The notes below the pieces were generated by a model. The model had not been told where the DNA came from, did no database searches, and worked only from the letters and a program-made list of their open reading frames with translations. A stretch of 64,000 nt of DNA from assembly GCA_018389105.1 (NCBI GenBank), contig JACATO010000132.1:2430501-2494500 (forward strand), given 5' to 3'. Position 1 is the first letter of the stretch. Each line of letters opens with the position of its first letter. The DNA comes from Nautilus pompilius. Taxonomy: Eukaryota; Mollusca; Cephalopoda; Nautilida; Nautilidae. Below, one piece after another: positions 29,901-44,900 of this stretch. Made by a program: the position numbers and the translations under genes.

Positions 29901-32900
29901 TATTGGCAACAGAGATCTGAAGATGTGAAAGCTGCTGCTACCACAACACCATCAGCACCTGCAGCCAGTAATGAACCAAAAACATCTGCTGTCAAAATTC
30001 AGGAAGTAAGTTCTTATTGCATTTGACATTCCACAATTAATAGATGGATGCTGAGTCATTTAATGACCCTTCCATCTTTATTATAGCTAGTTCATGTAAA
30101 AGGATCCTGGTCCACATTATTACTTCTAGATATTTATATCACTGTTTTCCTACAGAAGTGATTTTGAAGCTACTACCATGAACCACATGTTACCTAGTTT
30201 ATTTGATACATGATGGAATCCATTTACTTTCAGCACTATAAATTAAATTTTTCCTTGTGTTTTCTTGATATTTCTTTTGTATTTGGATTACTGAACTGTG
30301 TGTTGTTTGACTAAATGTTTTAATAGTTTTAATCAGGTAGGTGCATTTTGTGCAATCTTAGAAATTGTCTGAACATTTATTCATATTAAATATTGCATTT
30401 CTGAATAGTAAAGGGATTTATACTGTTTCTCTTGGCATATGCAGCATAAGTTTGAGTAGTTGAAGATTTGTTAGTTTCATAGTTTGTTTTATGCTTTAGA
30501 CTTGGAGTAAACATGAAATCCATTTAATTCAGCAAACATTGCATGACACCATCCTAAGTAATTCTTGATTATAAAACCATGACATGTGCGCACAAGTTTT
30601 ACTTTTCAATGGCCAGCAATGGTAGGCGCAGAGGTTCTGAGTTTTTATTGCTGCTCTTGTGGGTAGGGATATGTATTCTAAGGATCTTGGCTTTTCTGCT
30701 GTCAACATTGACCCACAGTTTGCCACATGTTTCTGTTAACAATGCATAGTAAAAATTGACAATGTACTACCCTTTATTAGCTGTTTCATGCCTGAATGTT
30801 TGGATGTAGTATAGTTTCACATTCTTTGATCACTAGTTGTCATATTATATTTAATGCATCTTCACTTTCAGCACAACCACCCATATCTTCATATGTAGTT
30901 CCTTGTTAAACAAAATAGAGGCCTTGTTTTTTTTTTTTAAAACAAACTATATCAGAAATGCATGCCAGTTCTAGTCCTTGATCTTACTAGGCCATTCTTT
31001 TATTGTTGAGTCAACACTGTTTAATCATTCAGCTATCAGCATGGATTCTTTTTTTCTCATCATTCTCATACTCTTAATTTGTGTATAACCTAACCAAAAG
31101 TAAGCAACGAGTGTTTTACATACCTTTAGTGCTTCTATGGTATGTTCATATTCTGTTAAAAAGAACTTATATAATAGACCTAAACACTCCATTTAAAAAA
31201 AAAACAAAAACAACTTGATGTTACTGGTAATGAAATTAAATTGATGGGCAAAAACTAAATTAAATGGCTGTTTGAAATGAGCATGCAAGATGGCAGTCAT
31301 GCCAGTTTAAAAATAGAGCAAAGTGACCACCACTCACCCAATTACAAACCTTTACACAAATCAATATCAACCAAATCAGACTATCAAACTGTTGTTATGG
31401 GATGTTGTGCCATTTGTTAACCAGGGCTAATTTCAGATGATCAAACAACTAAGTGGATTTGGTGACCAAAAAAAACCACCTTCCTATGATGTTCCACTCA
31501 TGTTCGATCAGATTCATGTCTGGAGCTTGTGCAGACCACACAGTGCATATGGGGGTTGTTTGTTGGGTCAGAGAGATGACTAAAGGCATAAATATTTATT
31601 TCCTAGATCTAACGCTACCAGTCGAGGTATGTCTTCTGCTTATAAGATCAGGTTGCTGTCTGCAAATTGATCATCATGTTGGATAAGGACAGTTAGAAAA
31701 TCTTTCCTCAGCTTGCCTTCAGACTAGCCATCCATTGTTGATGTTTAGTCAGTCTAGATTTATTTGTTAAAAAAAAAAAGAGAATAAGGCACCAATGTTT
31801 CAATCTCCAGTTGCAATGTTGTTACCCATTGCATACATAGCTTTTGAACAATGGTATTATAGACAACATACCACTAGTATGAAGCCTGTGGCAAACAGAC
31901 TATCAAAATTCTTGCATTTGGTTGCTCTGCAGATCATTTTGGAGAGACTGTGCTGTTGAAACCTTTTCTGGTAAGGTTTTCGTGATAACATTTCCTTGAT
32001 ACTACCTTGTTAGTGCTCTAGAAATAACACAACACTATGATGAACTTTGCTGGGAAACAACAGGCAGTTTGTGTAACTAACATCTAGGTATTCCTAAGTT
32101 GGCTGACTTCACGTGGATGGCCTCTTTATGGAGAAAATATTAATGGGTTGTGTGCAAAGATGTTTGGTTAAGTGAAAGTAGTGATTTGCACATATTTCTA
32201 TGATTACTCATTTATGAGATAATGACTATAACATTACATGCTGAATGTACAATGTTATGTTTGGATGACTTTCCTCATTGTGCAGATCCTATTCAATGCG
32301 TGTGCGATTTTTAGTCACTGGTTTCTCTGCTTTGTGGTAGGGTATTGGGGTTGGCCAAACATTACATTACTGGCACATTCTCCTTTAAACATCCTGATGC
32401 CTGGTTATTACTTGCAATCTTGAGAGATTTCTGTAATTAATTCAAGTTGTCGGCTTGTTAGTGCCAAGGTTTGACCATACAGTTCCTTTGTCTGGACTTT
32501 TTTTTTTTTTTCTTAATACCATAGTTCAGATGGAATACCTCTAGAAAATTCTCAATGAACAAAATTTGGTCTTTCAAATTCTATTAGTATTTAAGTATAC
32601 TGCAATTCATATAAAAAGGTGAAAAGATTCTTTCATTAATAGTTGATTGTAAAATAATTTTTCAAGAACTTTGGCACAATTTTAAACCTAGTAAGAAACT
32701 TTTTATTGATGCTAGACAAGTGAATGAAGATAACTGATCAGATCTTGATACATGCAATTTTCAAAAAAACTGCATCCTATTCACTGACTGGCAGAATTTA
32801 AGACTTTGCACTTAGGTATTACATTGACAATTTTTCTTAATCACATGAGGCAAGACTGATTATACTACAGTTGAGTTGGTAGAAACAGCTGATACAATGT

Positions 32901-35900
32901 ATTATGTTTGATCATGAATGAAATTATCATGCTTTCCTAGATGACAAAAAGAATGAAAGACAATTAAAAGTTGAGAGAAAAGAAAGACTTATGAATAAAC
33001 ACTGACTGGAAAGGATTGTTGAAATCTGCAGACAAATGTGAAAATCAGTGTCAGGCAACCTATGGATAAGCAAAAGGATCTCATATTAGTTGAAAATAAG
33101 TCAAATGGTATAATTCAAGAAATCAAAAGATCTTTAATGATGGTGTGCTGAATTTTTTAAAACCAAAAAAATGAGACCAATGTTTCTTAAGTTATATCCA
33201 TTAAAATATTTTAAAATCAGTTGCTGCTGTTTGTGATAATTGCAAAGACTCCTATGTTTTATTTTTTTCAAACATGGAAAGACATTGTGACAGATTTTAG
33301 AATGAATGTCTACTTGGATGTTTATAGACTGCAAATATGAGAGGTATCTAAAAATGCATTCATTGTTCAAGCACCAGTTTGTGTGAATTATATGTGATAC
33401 AAATATATTGTTAAAGTAGGCTACTAAATTGTTTCATTTCTATTTTTTGATGGTTTAATGAAATAATACAGTGATACAAAAGGTTTAAGCAAAAGAATGC
33501 GTGAAATACAATGGAGTAAAAATATACCTTTCAAATGAGATCATATTATGAAGCAGACTGTTGTTAGTGATTTTGTATTAATTAGCTCAATAAAAGTTGA
33601 GTATTTATCCACTTACTAGATGGAGAGAGAGAGGAGGAAATTTTCCTTAAAAATTAAAATTCAATTTAGGAAGAAGCCCAATGAAGATGACAAATTTTTT
33701 TTTTTTGTTTTTAAGATTTACCTGTAGTCATATTTTTAAAAATGTTTAAAAAAACATCTGAAATAAATACTGCAAATATAATATAGTATAAAACTAAGCA
33801 TTAAATCAATGTGTGCCTCATCTAAAATAAAACCTCGTTTATATTTAAATCTGTTAAATACTAACTTTAGATTGTCTTGGTGCTTTTTATGTCAAATGTG
33901 TGCATGCTTCTATAAGATGATGAACATAAATTTTGTGATCTGTATTAATTCTTTTAAAAAATTAAGTATACCATATTGGTTTTAATTGCCACTCATGCTC
34001 CAATAAATGTCTATGCCCACTTCTGCATTCACAAATATCCCCAACAAACACAACTTTTTAAGAATGTTTTGCCACAAGAATATGATTTCACAAAGAATAT
34101 ATTATGTTGGCATTTGCTACCTACTTTAGTTCTTTTCACCAATAAAATATCTCCACTAGCAATAAACATAAATGTTTATTAATGTTATTTGCTTATTGTT
34201 TGTTTTTTATACGTACCTCTCTAAAAATGTACTTGCATTGTGCACTCTGTAGTATTCATAGGATATTACCTTGGTTGGTTGGTTGGTAATGCTTTGAAAA
34301 GTGCTGCTTGTTTGGGTATGTGATTGCTGCATCACTGTTGACAGCTTCTCATTTGCAGTGCTTTTAACATATTTGGTCCTACCAGTTTTTCTCATGTTTA
34401 CTCATTTGAAATTCTTGTAGCAAGCATTGTATTGCAACTGTAGAAAAGTTAAAACGCCAAAGTGCACAATCGTGTTTAAGCTAAATGCTGCAAATTTTGT
34501 AAAATTTACAATAATTTTACTTAGGTAGAAAAAGAATTTGAGTGGGTGCAACAAGTCAAGAAAACAGCAACACGAGGATGGTTAAAAAAACAAACCCTGT
34601 AAGATGAAGTAGATCAACAATTATTTTTTTACTGGTTTTCATCACCAAAAGGAAATAATATCACCAATAATACATCATTAGGATGCAACAACTCTACAAA
34701 TACTTTATAGCCTGTACTGGAAACTTGGATGAAACATTTGCCTATTTGACATGCCATAGAAAAGTTCTTAATTTAAACGGCATGAAATAGTGACAGTCCT
34801 GTTTTGTGTGATATTTGCTTTATCAATTCTTGCAGGAGTTTTAGTCAGAATGAATCAAAATGGTTTGCTGAATGATGTTAATCTCTACTGACTATGAAGC
34901 ATGGGTCATCACACTTAACAAAAATCTTGCTTTGTAGTTGTTTGGGTACTAGCAGTAAAAGGGACTGCAAGCCAATGATCCTATAGCAAGGTTTGGGTTC
35001 CATTTTCTGCACATTGTCTTTTTTGGTCTCAATAAATGCCTCAGCAGCAATAAGAACCAAGATATTTATTATTTATTGCAACAGAAAACAAAAAAAAAAA
35101 CTTGTTTATAAAATTTTATTTTGTATACTTGAACGCTACTCAGGTTTTGTCAACTACCTGCAAATGCACGGAAATCTGCAAGCAATTTTTTTTTTTTAAA
35201 TCCATTTGCAAAAGAAAATTGGTTGTTAGTAGATTTCATTGTTTCATGCAATAAGTTTGTATCATTTTCAGAATATCACTAATTTTATTTATTTATATTT
35301 TTTTTTTAGTTGTATCAGAATGGAGAAACTGAGGATGACCAGAGCCAGTTTCTAAGTGCATTGCAAAGCAGCGTGGAAATTTTTATGAACAGAATGAGTA
35401 GCAATTCTCAACGTGGTCGGAGCATAGCAAATGATACTTCTGTGCAGACCCTTTTTACTGTTATTACCAACATGCATCCACAGTTACTGAAATACATTCA
35501 AGAACAAGAAGACTCAAGAAGTATGCAATTTCTTTTATGTATAAATCCAAATTTATTTAAAGTCTATAATGCATGTCACATCAAAGCATGTTAATTTCTG
35601 AATTTATATAATAACTGATGATTTTGTAAGTGTAGATTGGAAGAAAAAATATTTATACAAAAATAAGAAAGTGTTAGAAGAAAAAAGAAACTTACCTAAA
35701 TAAACATGGGATTTTTTGATGAAACAGCTAAGTTACAGAGTATACAGTGTATATTGTACATAAATTGAGAGTATGCAAATTTGTTATTAATGTGATATGA
35801 TGAGAAGGAAAAAAATCGATAAATAATAAAGAAACAAGAGCTCTGATCATTAAAAATTGGTTTGGCATGTCTAATAAAGAAATGTTTCATGATTTTAAAC

Positions 35901-38900
35901 TTTGATTTTGGACAGGACCTGGCCAGAATCCTGCTGTCATCTATTTTAAGTCTGTCCAGCTAATGCTGTATGATTAAATAAGGCAGAGTCCTCTCATCCC
36001 GACAGATGTACTTGGAACCACTATTTATTGAATATTTTTCTGTGTATAATTGAAGACAGATTTTTTTTAATAAGAATAGCCTGCCATTATTTTACTTCTA
36101 TTATGCAGACTATACATTTACTCTCTTCCTACCACAGATACAAGAAATCGAGTAAATTGTACCCTTAATTGGCAATAAATAATGAACTGTTCTACTTGTG
36201 CTAAGCAGTTTGTCAGTTTTCATGACAACACCATATTGAAATTTTTTATATTATTAGCAGACGATTTTGTCTCATATTCTTCACACTTCTGTTGAATGTA
36301 TTCGATCATAACAATTTTTGAGGCTGTTTTTCCCAAAAGTTTTAATATATTAACTGCATTTACCTAAAACCTATTTATTGTTCTAGTTGATACTCTAGTA
36401 ATGCCTTGAATCTATAACTAAATGAATATTTAAACTGAGAATTTCCTTAAATTTTTTAAGTTTGTAGCAAAAAAAAAATAAATAATGAAACTATATTTTA
36501 AAAGGTAAATGATATATTTATTCTTTATAATAGACATGTAGAAAATGTTAATATTATATTTTAGTTCTTTTATTGTGTGAAAACAAATATGGCAGAAATT
36601 AAATATTTGGAACTGCATTTGTTGATATTCTAAGTAATTTAAATCTTGACATGTCATATGATTAAAATTTTTTGTTTTTGTTATAGGTCATTATGAAGCT
36701 CTTCAGGATAAACTTGCACAATTACGAGATGCTAGGGAAGCTCTAGACGCATTGAGAGAAGACCACAGGGAAAAGAAGCAGAGAGAAAAAAAAGAGCTGG
36801 AAAAAAGTAGACAAATCCAGATGGCGCACAAACTGGAAATAATGAGGCAGAAAAAGCATGCAAGTTTTTTAAAAAATTTTTTTCATCACCTATTAATTTC
36901 TTTCTTGGATTTTAATTTGGGACATTATATACTAGGATTGAAATAGGTAAATTATTATTTGGGTACCGCATAAATGTTTAGATTGAAATTTCAAAGTGTT
37001 TGTGATAGGTTCATATGGGCATGGAATCTTGGAAAAGTCATGAAATTCTACTCTTTTTTCTTTCTTGGTTTATTTAATCTATTGTCAATTATTGGTAGTG
37101 TTTGTTGTTTTTTTTTTAGAAAAATGTGTGAAGTTACTATGTAAACAATGGAAAATAGAGAAATCCTTTTGGTCAAATGTTTGAAATCATTTTTAATTAG
37201 TTATCAATTTTGAGAATAAAATTATTTTACAGTGTTAGAACTTGAACTGCATACTCCAAAAGAGGTCTCACCAATGATTTATAAAGAACTGCTAAAATGT
37301 TCCATGTATTAATATTTATAGGATGCTTTATCATGCCCAAAACTCTTCACCTTAAGACGTACACTTCTAGATTGCTTCTATCAATTACATCTCCTAAATC
37401 TTTTTCCTCACTATTGAATTTCATTTGTCACTTGTTAGTTTGATACTGTAAATGTTCATTAGTCTCTATATTCAAATAAACTTGAAACAAAGTTTAAAAA
37501 ATGCCAAACTAACAGTATAATTTGAATTGAAAATTGAAGTGAAAATGCCAATTGATTGTCTATGATGTGCACATGAATGGTTTACAAAATCATTCCTCAT
37601 GCAAACAGGATAATCAACATTCACATTCAGTTCTTGATAAAGGTTGGTAATGTAGGAGCTGAGCTTTTCCTTTAAGCACCAGCAGGTTACTTAGTTAACA
37701 GACTTTGGAAGTTATGGCAGTTGAACTTAGTACAGTCGATCCTCATTATACATAGGGGTTGTGTTCCTGGGAATCATTGCGTAAAATGGTAAACTTATAA
37801 CATGTAATAATGTCATTTTTCCCACTTAAGGTACTGTTAGATAGGCATCACTCATGGTCCCATACCTGATGGGGTCATAACTTGTCATCATCTTTCAGCC
37901 TTTTCTTATCTATCCTCCCCAACCTTGTCACAAAATTGTCCTTATCTTGGTCCTTTTCTTTGTGACTGTTTGGTGGTGCGTGCCTCTGATACCCATTGAA
38001 ATGCGTTCTGACCAGTCTGATCATCCATGTTGTTACCTGTTACCATTATGCACATCGCTTGTCTTAAAGGCTCTGCAGAAGATAATTTTGTTGTTCCATT
38101 CCATTCTAAACCTGCAGTGACCCATCTGTCATGATCGATTCCGCTTTACATCCTCAAGAAGTAGTGCTTGGTATCTGCAGGTAGGGATAGTGATGCTCCT
38201 ACTGAAATTTTAAAAAATGCAGATAATTAAGTGTGTATAACAAGAGTACCTTGGTGCAAGAATATTGTTTGGCCACTACAGGCCATCTTTGTATATGGAG
38301 TTCAGATGGAATACTAGTCAAACCAAACTGAATCAGAATTTTTTAAAATACATCTAGCATCAAGATATAAAGGCAGATGTGTTCAGTATAGCTGGATATT
38401 TCTTAACTGATGCAGAGTTGGTTAAACTTTCAGTTGCTTTTTGGCATCTGTCTTTCAGAAATTCATTAATATTAGTATACCTAAAGATTATATATATTGT
38501 GGTTACTAGTCAGAAAGCTTATGTGATGTGACTTCTACAGATTTTTTATTGGTCTGAATTTTTATAATTCACAAAATCACTTCATTCCAATAAGAAATAT
38601 TCTTTCTATCTCTACATAACTTTTACTGTATATTTATTTTTTTAATTTTAAGATTTTAATGAAGCATAAAATTGTTTTGGTTTATATTTAATATGTATGC
38701 TAATTGTCTTTTTTTTTCTGCAGCAATTTATTTGTACTTTTCTAAATAAGTTTAATATCTTCCCATGCAGAATCCTCTCCTTTGGTTTTAACCATTCTGA
38801 ATAGTGCAAGTTATCCATTCAGAATTTATAAAAATGGAAGAAAACCTTTCATTATTGGTTCTTTAAATAAATAGTTATTAAGTAGGATCTATTTAACCTT

Positions 38901-41900
38901 CCAAAATATGAAATCAAATATTGATCTTAGAGGCATTGCTGATTGAGGGTATGGTCACTATTGCTCAGTGGATATTGATTTCTCTTATACTAGGGAATGA
39001 AACAAAAACAAGATCTAAAACCACAATTTCTCTAGTTGGTGCAGTCATTAGTTGATGAAAAGATTTATCCCATTGTATATCAGAATGATTAAAATGTTCT
39101 ATCACTACAACTTTCTGCTTCCATGCTGCTTAACATGGAATTATTTGAAGCCATCTAATCCATACAATTAGGACTGCGATAAACGACTAGAAAGAAATGC
39201 AGCATGGTTGAAAGTTTTTTTATTTTTAACCATGCTTTTATCAGGTGGTTAACTCAGAGACTAAACACAGCACGACCTCATCTTTTGCTTTTCTGTTAGT
39301 TGAAAACCCAAAAAGGTGGAGAGAATGATAGCAATCCTTGGATGATGAATGATTACAAAAGAAACAGGATTTCCTGAAAAAGCAACAGTATGCTTACCTG
39401 AAACATCTTCCAACCTGGGAAAAAAAACAACTTGTGTAAACTGCCCTTATCAAAACACTAGATTTTGATTATCCAGATTTGTTAGGGTATGTGGTTGTTT
39501 GGAAAATCATTGGATAGTTTAAAAAATTGAATATATCATACTGTAACAAAAATACATAGAAAAGGTATAGTGATATAGTCAGTCAGCCCATTTTTCTAGG
39601 ATATGTAGATGAGTAATGCATTTATGTTCGCATGCCGAAACAGTGAGGTTAATCAATCTGTAGGTCTCAGCTATTTCAGCACAAACCATTGTAATAATGT
39701 GATCTTTCTTTTACTTGACAAAGCTTTCTAGTTCAAACTATTTTTTTCACTATTATATACATTCCCAGTAGACTAGTCTTCACTCTGCAAGAAATTTTTA
39801 AAATTTTCTTTAAAAGAATTGGCAAATTAAATTATGTATAAACTATACTTCGAGACATTAATGTTGGCAAATGTCAAAGATATTGTTATTGATCTATTGT
39901 GGTGCCATTATTTAAGTTTTTAGTTATTGAGACAGACTGGAAAATGTGAAATTTTGTGCCAAAGTGGAAAATTCCTGTTAAAAAAATTCATTCAGTATCT
40001 TGAGAGATTTTCTAGCTTTGATGTATCATGCTCCAAATGAGTCTTTGACTGATGACTTGGTCAAACGGTCCTATTGCTCTATGATGCTGTCACAAGTTCC
40101 CACAATATTTGCGGTAACACAAGACACCTTGCAATGGCTGCCTGAAGCATTTTTCAAGCATGCTTAATTGGATTAAAGTATGGGGAAAAAACTAGCTAAT
40201 GGTCTCTTGCTCCAGGTGCTGGTAGACTATCCAGAGTCAATGTAAATGGATATTATCTATGCAAATGAAATTATCTGCGATAGTAATAGTGTATTGCCTT
40301 ATGTACATATGAGGGATTTTATCTCTACTTTCAACCTGTCATGGCAAGATTTTGGAAAACATTGGCATGTTTAAATCTCTTCCCTGGTTTTCTCTACACT
40401 CTGGCATGTTTATTTGTAAAATCCATACAAATTCTGGAATTTCCATGAAAAGTACAAGATTGTGTTCTACCTCACATGCCCCTCCATTCTTCACAATGGC
40501 CCATGTGTACTGGTATGTGGATATGGGTTTCTTTACTGCATATCCTTAGCTCAAAGTTTATTACATACAAGTTTGTGTTGAGACATTAAGATTTGTTGCA
40601 TGTTGAAGGTCAGATTCGACTAAATTGCTGTCTGGAAGCTGTTTCTTCTTTCTTAAAAAAAAGTGTAAATGGTTCCATTATGACGTCTAGCAGCACTACC
40701 AAAAGTATGATGCTTTGGTTTATAAAAAGTCATCTGCTATATAACATTGAGCTCCAGTTTCTATCATACCAATCTCACTGGAAACTTCTGTGGGTGTAAA
40801 ATGTAGTGTCTGTTGCTATTCTAAAGCATTAAAAAATACTAATTTGACAATAAAACACTTAAATGCCTAAATTAGAGCATAGATCAAATTCACATTACTT
40901 GAAAAACAATGGGTTGTATATTCACATGCATCTTAAACCTTGACTTGCTGGAATAAATTTGGTCACGTTGACTGAGGGTCCCAATGAAGTGGTTATGGAC
41001 CAAAGGTAAATTGTACTGGAATTAGACACAATATTCAGTTCATAATCAGTTGTTCCTCAGCAAATTTTGAGTGGTTTGTATAGTATTACTATTTACTAGT
41101 TTAGCATCCATGACTAAATTTCTCTCATTGTTAAACTTCTGCCCTTTTACTCTGGCTCTGCCACCATTATTTTCATATTATGTTTATTTTAGGATAATTG
41201 AAAGAGTTGATGATACTCTGCTTTTTCTATCACGTACACAATACCAAGGTGGTCAATTCAGTTTTGTTTTTTTACTTATCCACTTTCATCAAATGTATTT
41301 AGGAATAAAGGTTATGTGAATGTTTGTATTTAAATATGCTATTGTATAATTTGAATTTTTTTTTTATCAATAAGTTGTCTGTGCCTCACAAGTTAATATA
41401 GTATATCTTAGTACCTACACAGATTAGCAATTCATTTATTTTACTTTGTTGGTGTTATCTGCTACTAGTATGGAATGATTCGGATGTTTTTGCTTGCCAA
41501 AATTTGACTTAGGACATTTTTCCTAAAGCTGTACATATCTTCCAGAATTCTACAATTTCTTCATACAACTCAGATTGAGGTGGAAAAGGTTCTGATCTTA
41601 TTATTTTGTATATTTGAATATTTATGTATAGCAGCTTTATTGCTGTTTCATTGAACTTTTAGGTTTTTTAGAAGTCTTAGCTGTAATAAAGGGGGGGTTT
41701 GAAAATGAAAAAAAAAATAATATATAGAGTTATAAAAGGAGAGCCTATATGCAAATAGATCTAAGATCAGAAAAATACATGTTAATGTTGTGAACACTGT
41801 AAATAATGATTATGGTGATCTTTGTATTAACATCAATGTAGTGATAATAAGGAAAAGATGGAAACCTGATTGGCAACATCAACTTTAATATTAACAGATT

Positions 41901-44900
41901 TTTTTTTAAAAATTACTCTACATATTAATTATAATAGGAAAATAAGATTAGAATTAAAATTTATAAATAAAAAAAAATTTTTTTTTTAAGTGACTTCAGT
42001 TTAGCTAATTTTGTATAGATTTAATTTGATAATCTACTTTCCTGTTTGCTTTTGAAAAAAAAAAAACAAAACTTACAGATCTTACCTTAAAGTGCCATGT
42101 ATTATAGGCAGTCATTTTAAGAAAATTTACCCTTTAAAAATTGGGTGCATATTACACAAGATATCAGCCATGCAGACTCTTTCCAGATTACTAAAGCCAT
42201 TCATTGCCAGTGACAGATGAGCAAGTGATAATACATATATGAGGTGTAGTCAAAAAGTATCCGACCTTTGGCCAAAAAAAACAAGTAATATTAAAAAACT
42301 CACCATTTTTTTTTTTTTCGCCTTGGGAGTCTACACACTTCTGCCAGTGTTCCTGCCACTGCTGGAAACATTTCTGGAAATCACTTTTTGGGATGCTGTA
42401 GAGCTGTGCCGTGGAATTTTGCTTAATGTCCTCTGTTGACTCAAATCTTCTCCCTTTGAGCTTTGGGAATAGCCAAAAGTCACACGGAGCCAAGTCTGGG
42501 GAGTAGGAAGCCTGACGAACAAGTGGTGTGTTATGCTTGGACGATGTGGGCTGAATGAGCGGGTGCGTTGTCATGGTGGAGTTGCCAGTTCTTTGCTGCC
42601 CACAGGTTGGGTCGTTTTCGCTGCACAGCTTCACGAAGGCGACGAAGAACCCCCCAGGTAGTATCCTTTGTTAATTGTCTGACCTTGTGGTGCATATTCA
42701 TGGTGCACAATACCTCTGTAGTCAAAAAAACAGGTCATCATCAGTCTTGCTTTCTTTGGTCTTGGCGAGGATGGATGCTTCCACTGGGATGATTGCAATT
42801 TTGTTTCAGGGTCATAGCCATACACCCATGTCTCATTGCCAGTGATGATAGTTCATGAAGTTTTGATCTTGGCTAGCACACTCCAGCATGTCCTGGGAGG
42901 TTTCTTTTCTGTTTTCTTTCTGCTGGTCAGACAGCAACTTTGGTACGAATTTGGCCAACACCCTCCTCATGCACAAATCTTCTGTTATAATTAACTGAAA
43001 TGACCCTTGGCTGACACGACTGTCTTCATAGACTATTCCTCGAACCTTTGCAATCATTTTGTCATTTCTGCTAGTCGATGGTCTGCCACAACGTGGCTCA
43101 CTGTCCACTGAGATGCGGCCATCTTTGAACCGGTTGTACCACTCCTTTATTTGTGTTTTTCCCATAGCATCATCTCCAAAGGCCTTCTGAATCTTCTTGA
43201 TAGTCTGGGCTTGCATATCACCAAGTTTTTGGAAGAATTTGATACAGTATCTTTGCTCAATGCGCTCGGTCATCTTGACTCAAAAAGAAAAATCGCACAG
43301 CACACTCTTCACATCTGTACTCAACGCGTTATTGCGGGCGACTGGCGCAACCTACAGACACGAAAATTTTTGCGCATGCTCAGGAAGGACGCGGCCACCT
43401 AATACCCATGCGGATTTTGCTCACGCATTATTATTTTGTTCAAACAAATTTAAGGTCGGATACTTTTTGACTACACCTCGTACATTAGAAAATCCCTTAT
43501 GGTGACAATTTGACTTAATATCAATAAAATATAGTTGTTCTTGACTTGTTTTGGGGGATGTGAGTATTGAATGTCACTGGGTTGAGTATCGATGATATTG
43601 ACAATGAAATGGGTAGCTACAAACAAGGAGTTCATGCTGAAACTCCATGTAAAATTTAACCACAAAAACGCAAGTAATATTTTTTTCAAAATTTTATTGA
43701 AATTGAGAAATATAATACACGATAAGTGACATGCATTGATATGATGTACATCTAGATTAAAACCCATCAAACTCATCCTAGCCGAATTCTTCCTTCCACT
43801 GCAAGAATTGTTCATCAGTCATGGTAGCATTTGTGTTGTAGTAGATATTGTTGTTATCATCCTCTGTTTCTATTGCGCATCATTCCTTGGCTCAGACCAC
43901 AGCATATCATCTTCAGTTCTGTCCATAGCATTGGACGGACAGCCCACCTTGATGGTTTCAGGGTCAACTTCTTCCCAGGCATCTCTGATCCAGGTGGCAT
44001 TGGTGAGCATGTCGGGTTGGCGCATGCGACCAGTGAGGGTGAAGGTGTGCTTGCCCTCCATCATCCATGTATGCCACCTCTGCTGGACCCCATGCTTGAC
44101 TGGGTGGTTGCAAGCTGCATAGACATCATACCCCTGGGGATGATGGCGAGATCTGTATGAGTCGTCGTCAGACTCCATGTGGTGGCATCTGAAGCCATTC
44201 AACGATAGGAACTCATGACGCAGCATACCGTCTGACCCACATGGTGTTCACCCAGACTAGCATGAGGGATTCATCCATCCACCCCTTGGCATGGACCCAG
44301 ATGTGGACACCACTAGGGAACTGGTCCTTTGGCATGATCTTCCACTTGAAGATGTATGGCAGGAGTTTACTTCCGCCAGCCATACACCCCAGTACGACTG
44401 TGAAGCGGGCCAGTCGTCTTCAACCCGATGGAGGCCACTGCAGTTGTAGGGATGGTCAAGCGCCATGGGTATCTAGCTGGCATTCATGTGACTGGGGGGG
44501 GGGTAGTCATGTTGTTTTCTCAGTTTGATGAGAGGTACCTCAACAGCTGATCTTCGTAATCATCAGGTAGCTTCTTGGCTATGGTGGTCCGCTGGTGTAT
44601 GCTTAGTTGGTAGCGGGCCATGAAGTGTGCTCACCATTTCTGAGATGCCTTAAAGTCTGGCAAAGATTGGGTTTTGTAGACAAAAAGTGCATGCATGCAG
44701 ATCTCTGGTGGAAACCACCACCTCAAGCTTGGAATAGGCTGCACTTTTGCCAACACCAGCACGTTTTGAACACGATATGGCTTCAATCTTCTCCTGAGAA
44801 CGTCGCCAGGACCTGATGTTTGCCTCATTCACCCTGAACCTTTGGGCTGCAGCTCTGTTGCCGCATTCAACTGCATAGCTGATCATTTGGAGTTTATTTG

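Noticed and set aside
34271-34287. TTGG tandem and other short direct repeats as a CRISPR-like or satellite array
   Set aside because: Only about four units, no spacers; simple slippage repeats in eukaryotic intron DNA.
36851-36862. Placing the exon j donor at AAAAA|GCATGC instead of CAT|GCAAGT
   Set aside because: It shifts the phase and gives a stop in the first codons of exon k; GCAAGT fits the donor consensus and the frame.
43831-44226. Open frames of 104-118 codons on both strands at 43.8-44.2 kb as host genes
   Set aside because: The minus-strand frame is the C-terminal part of the pogo transposase; the others are its shadows.
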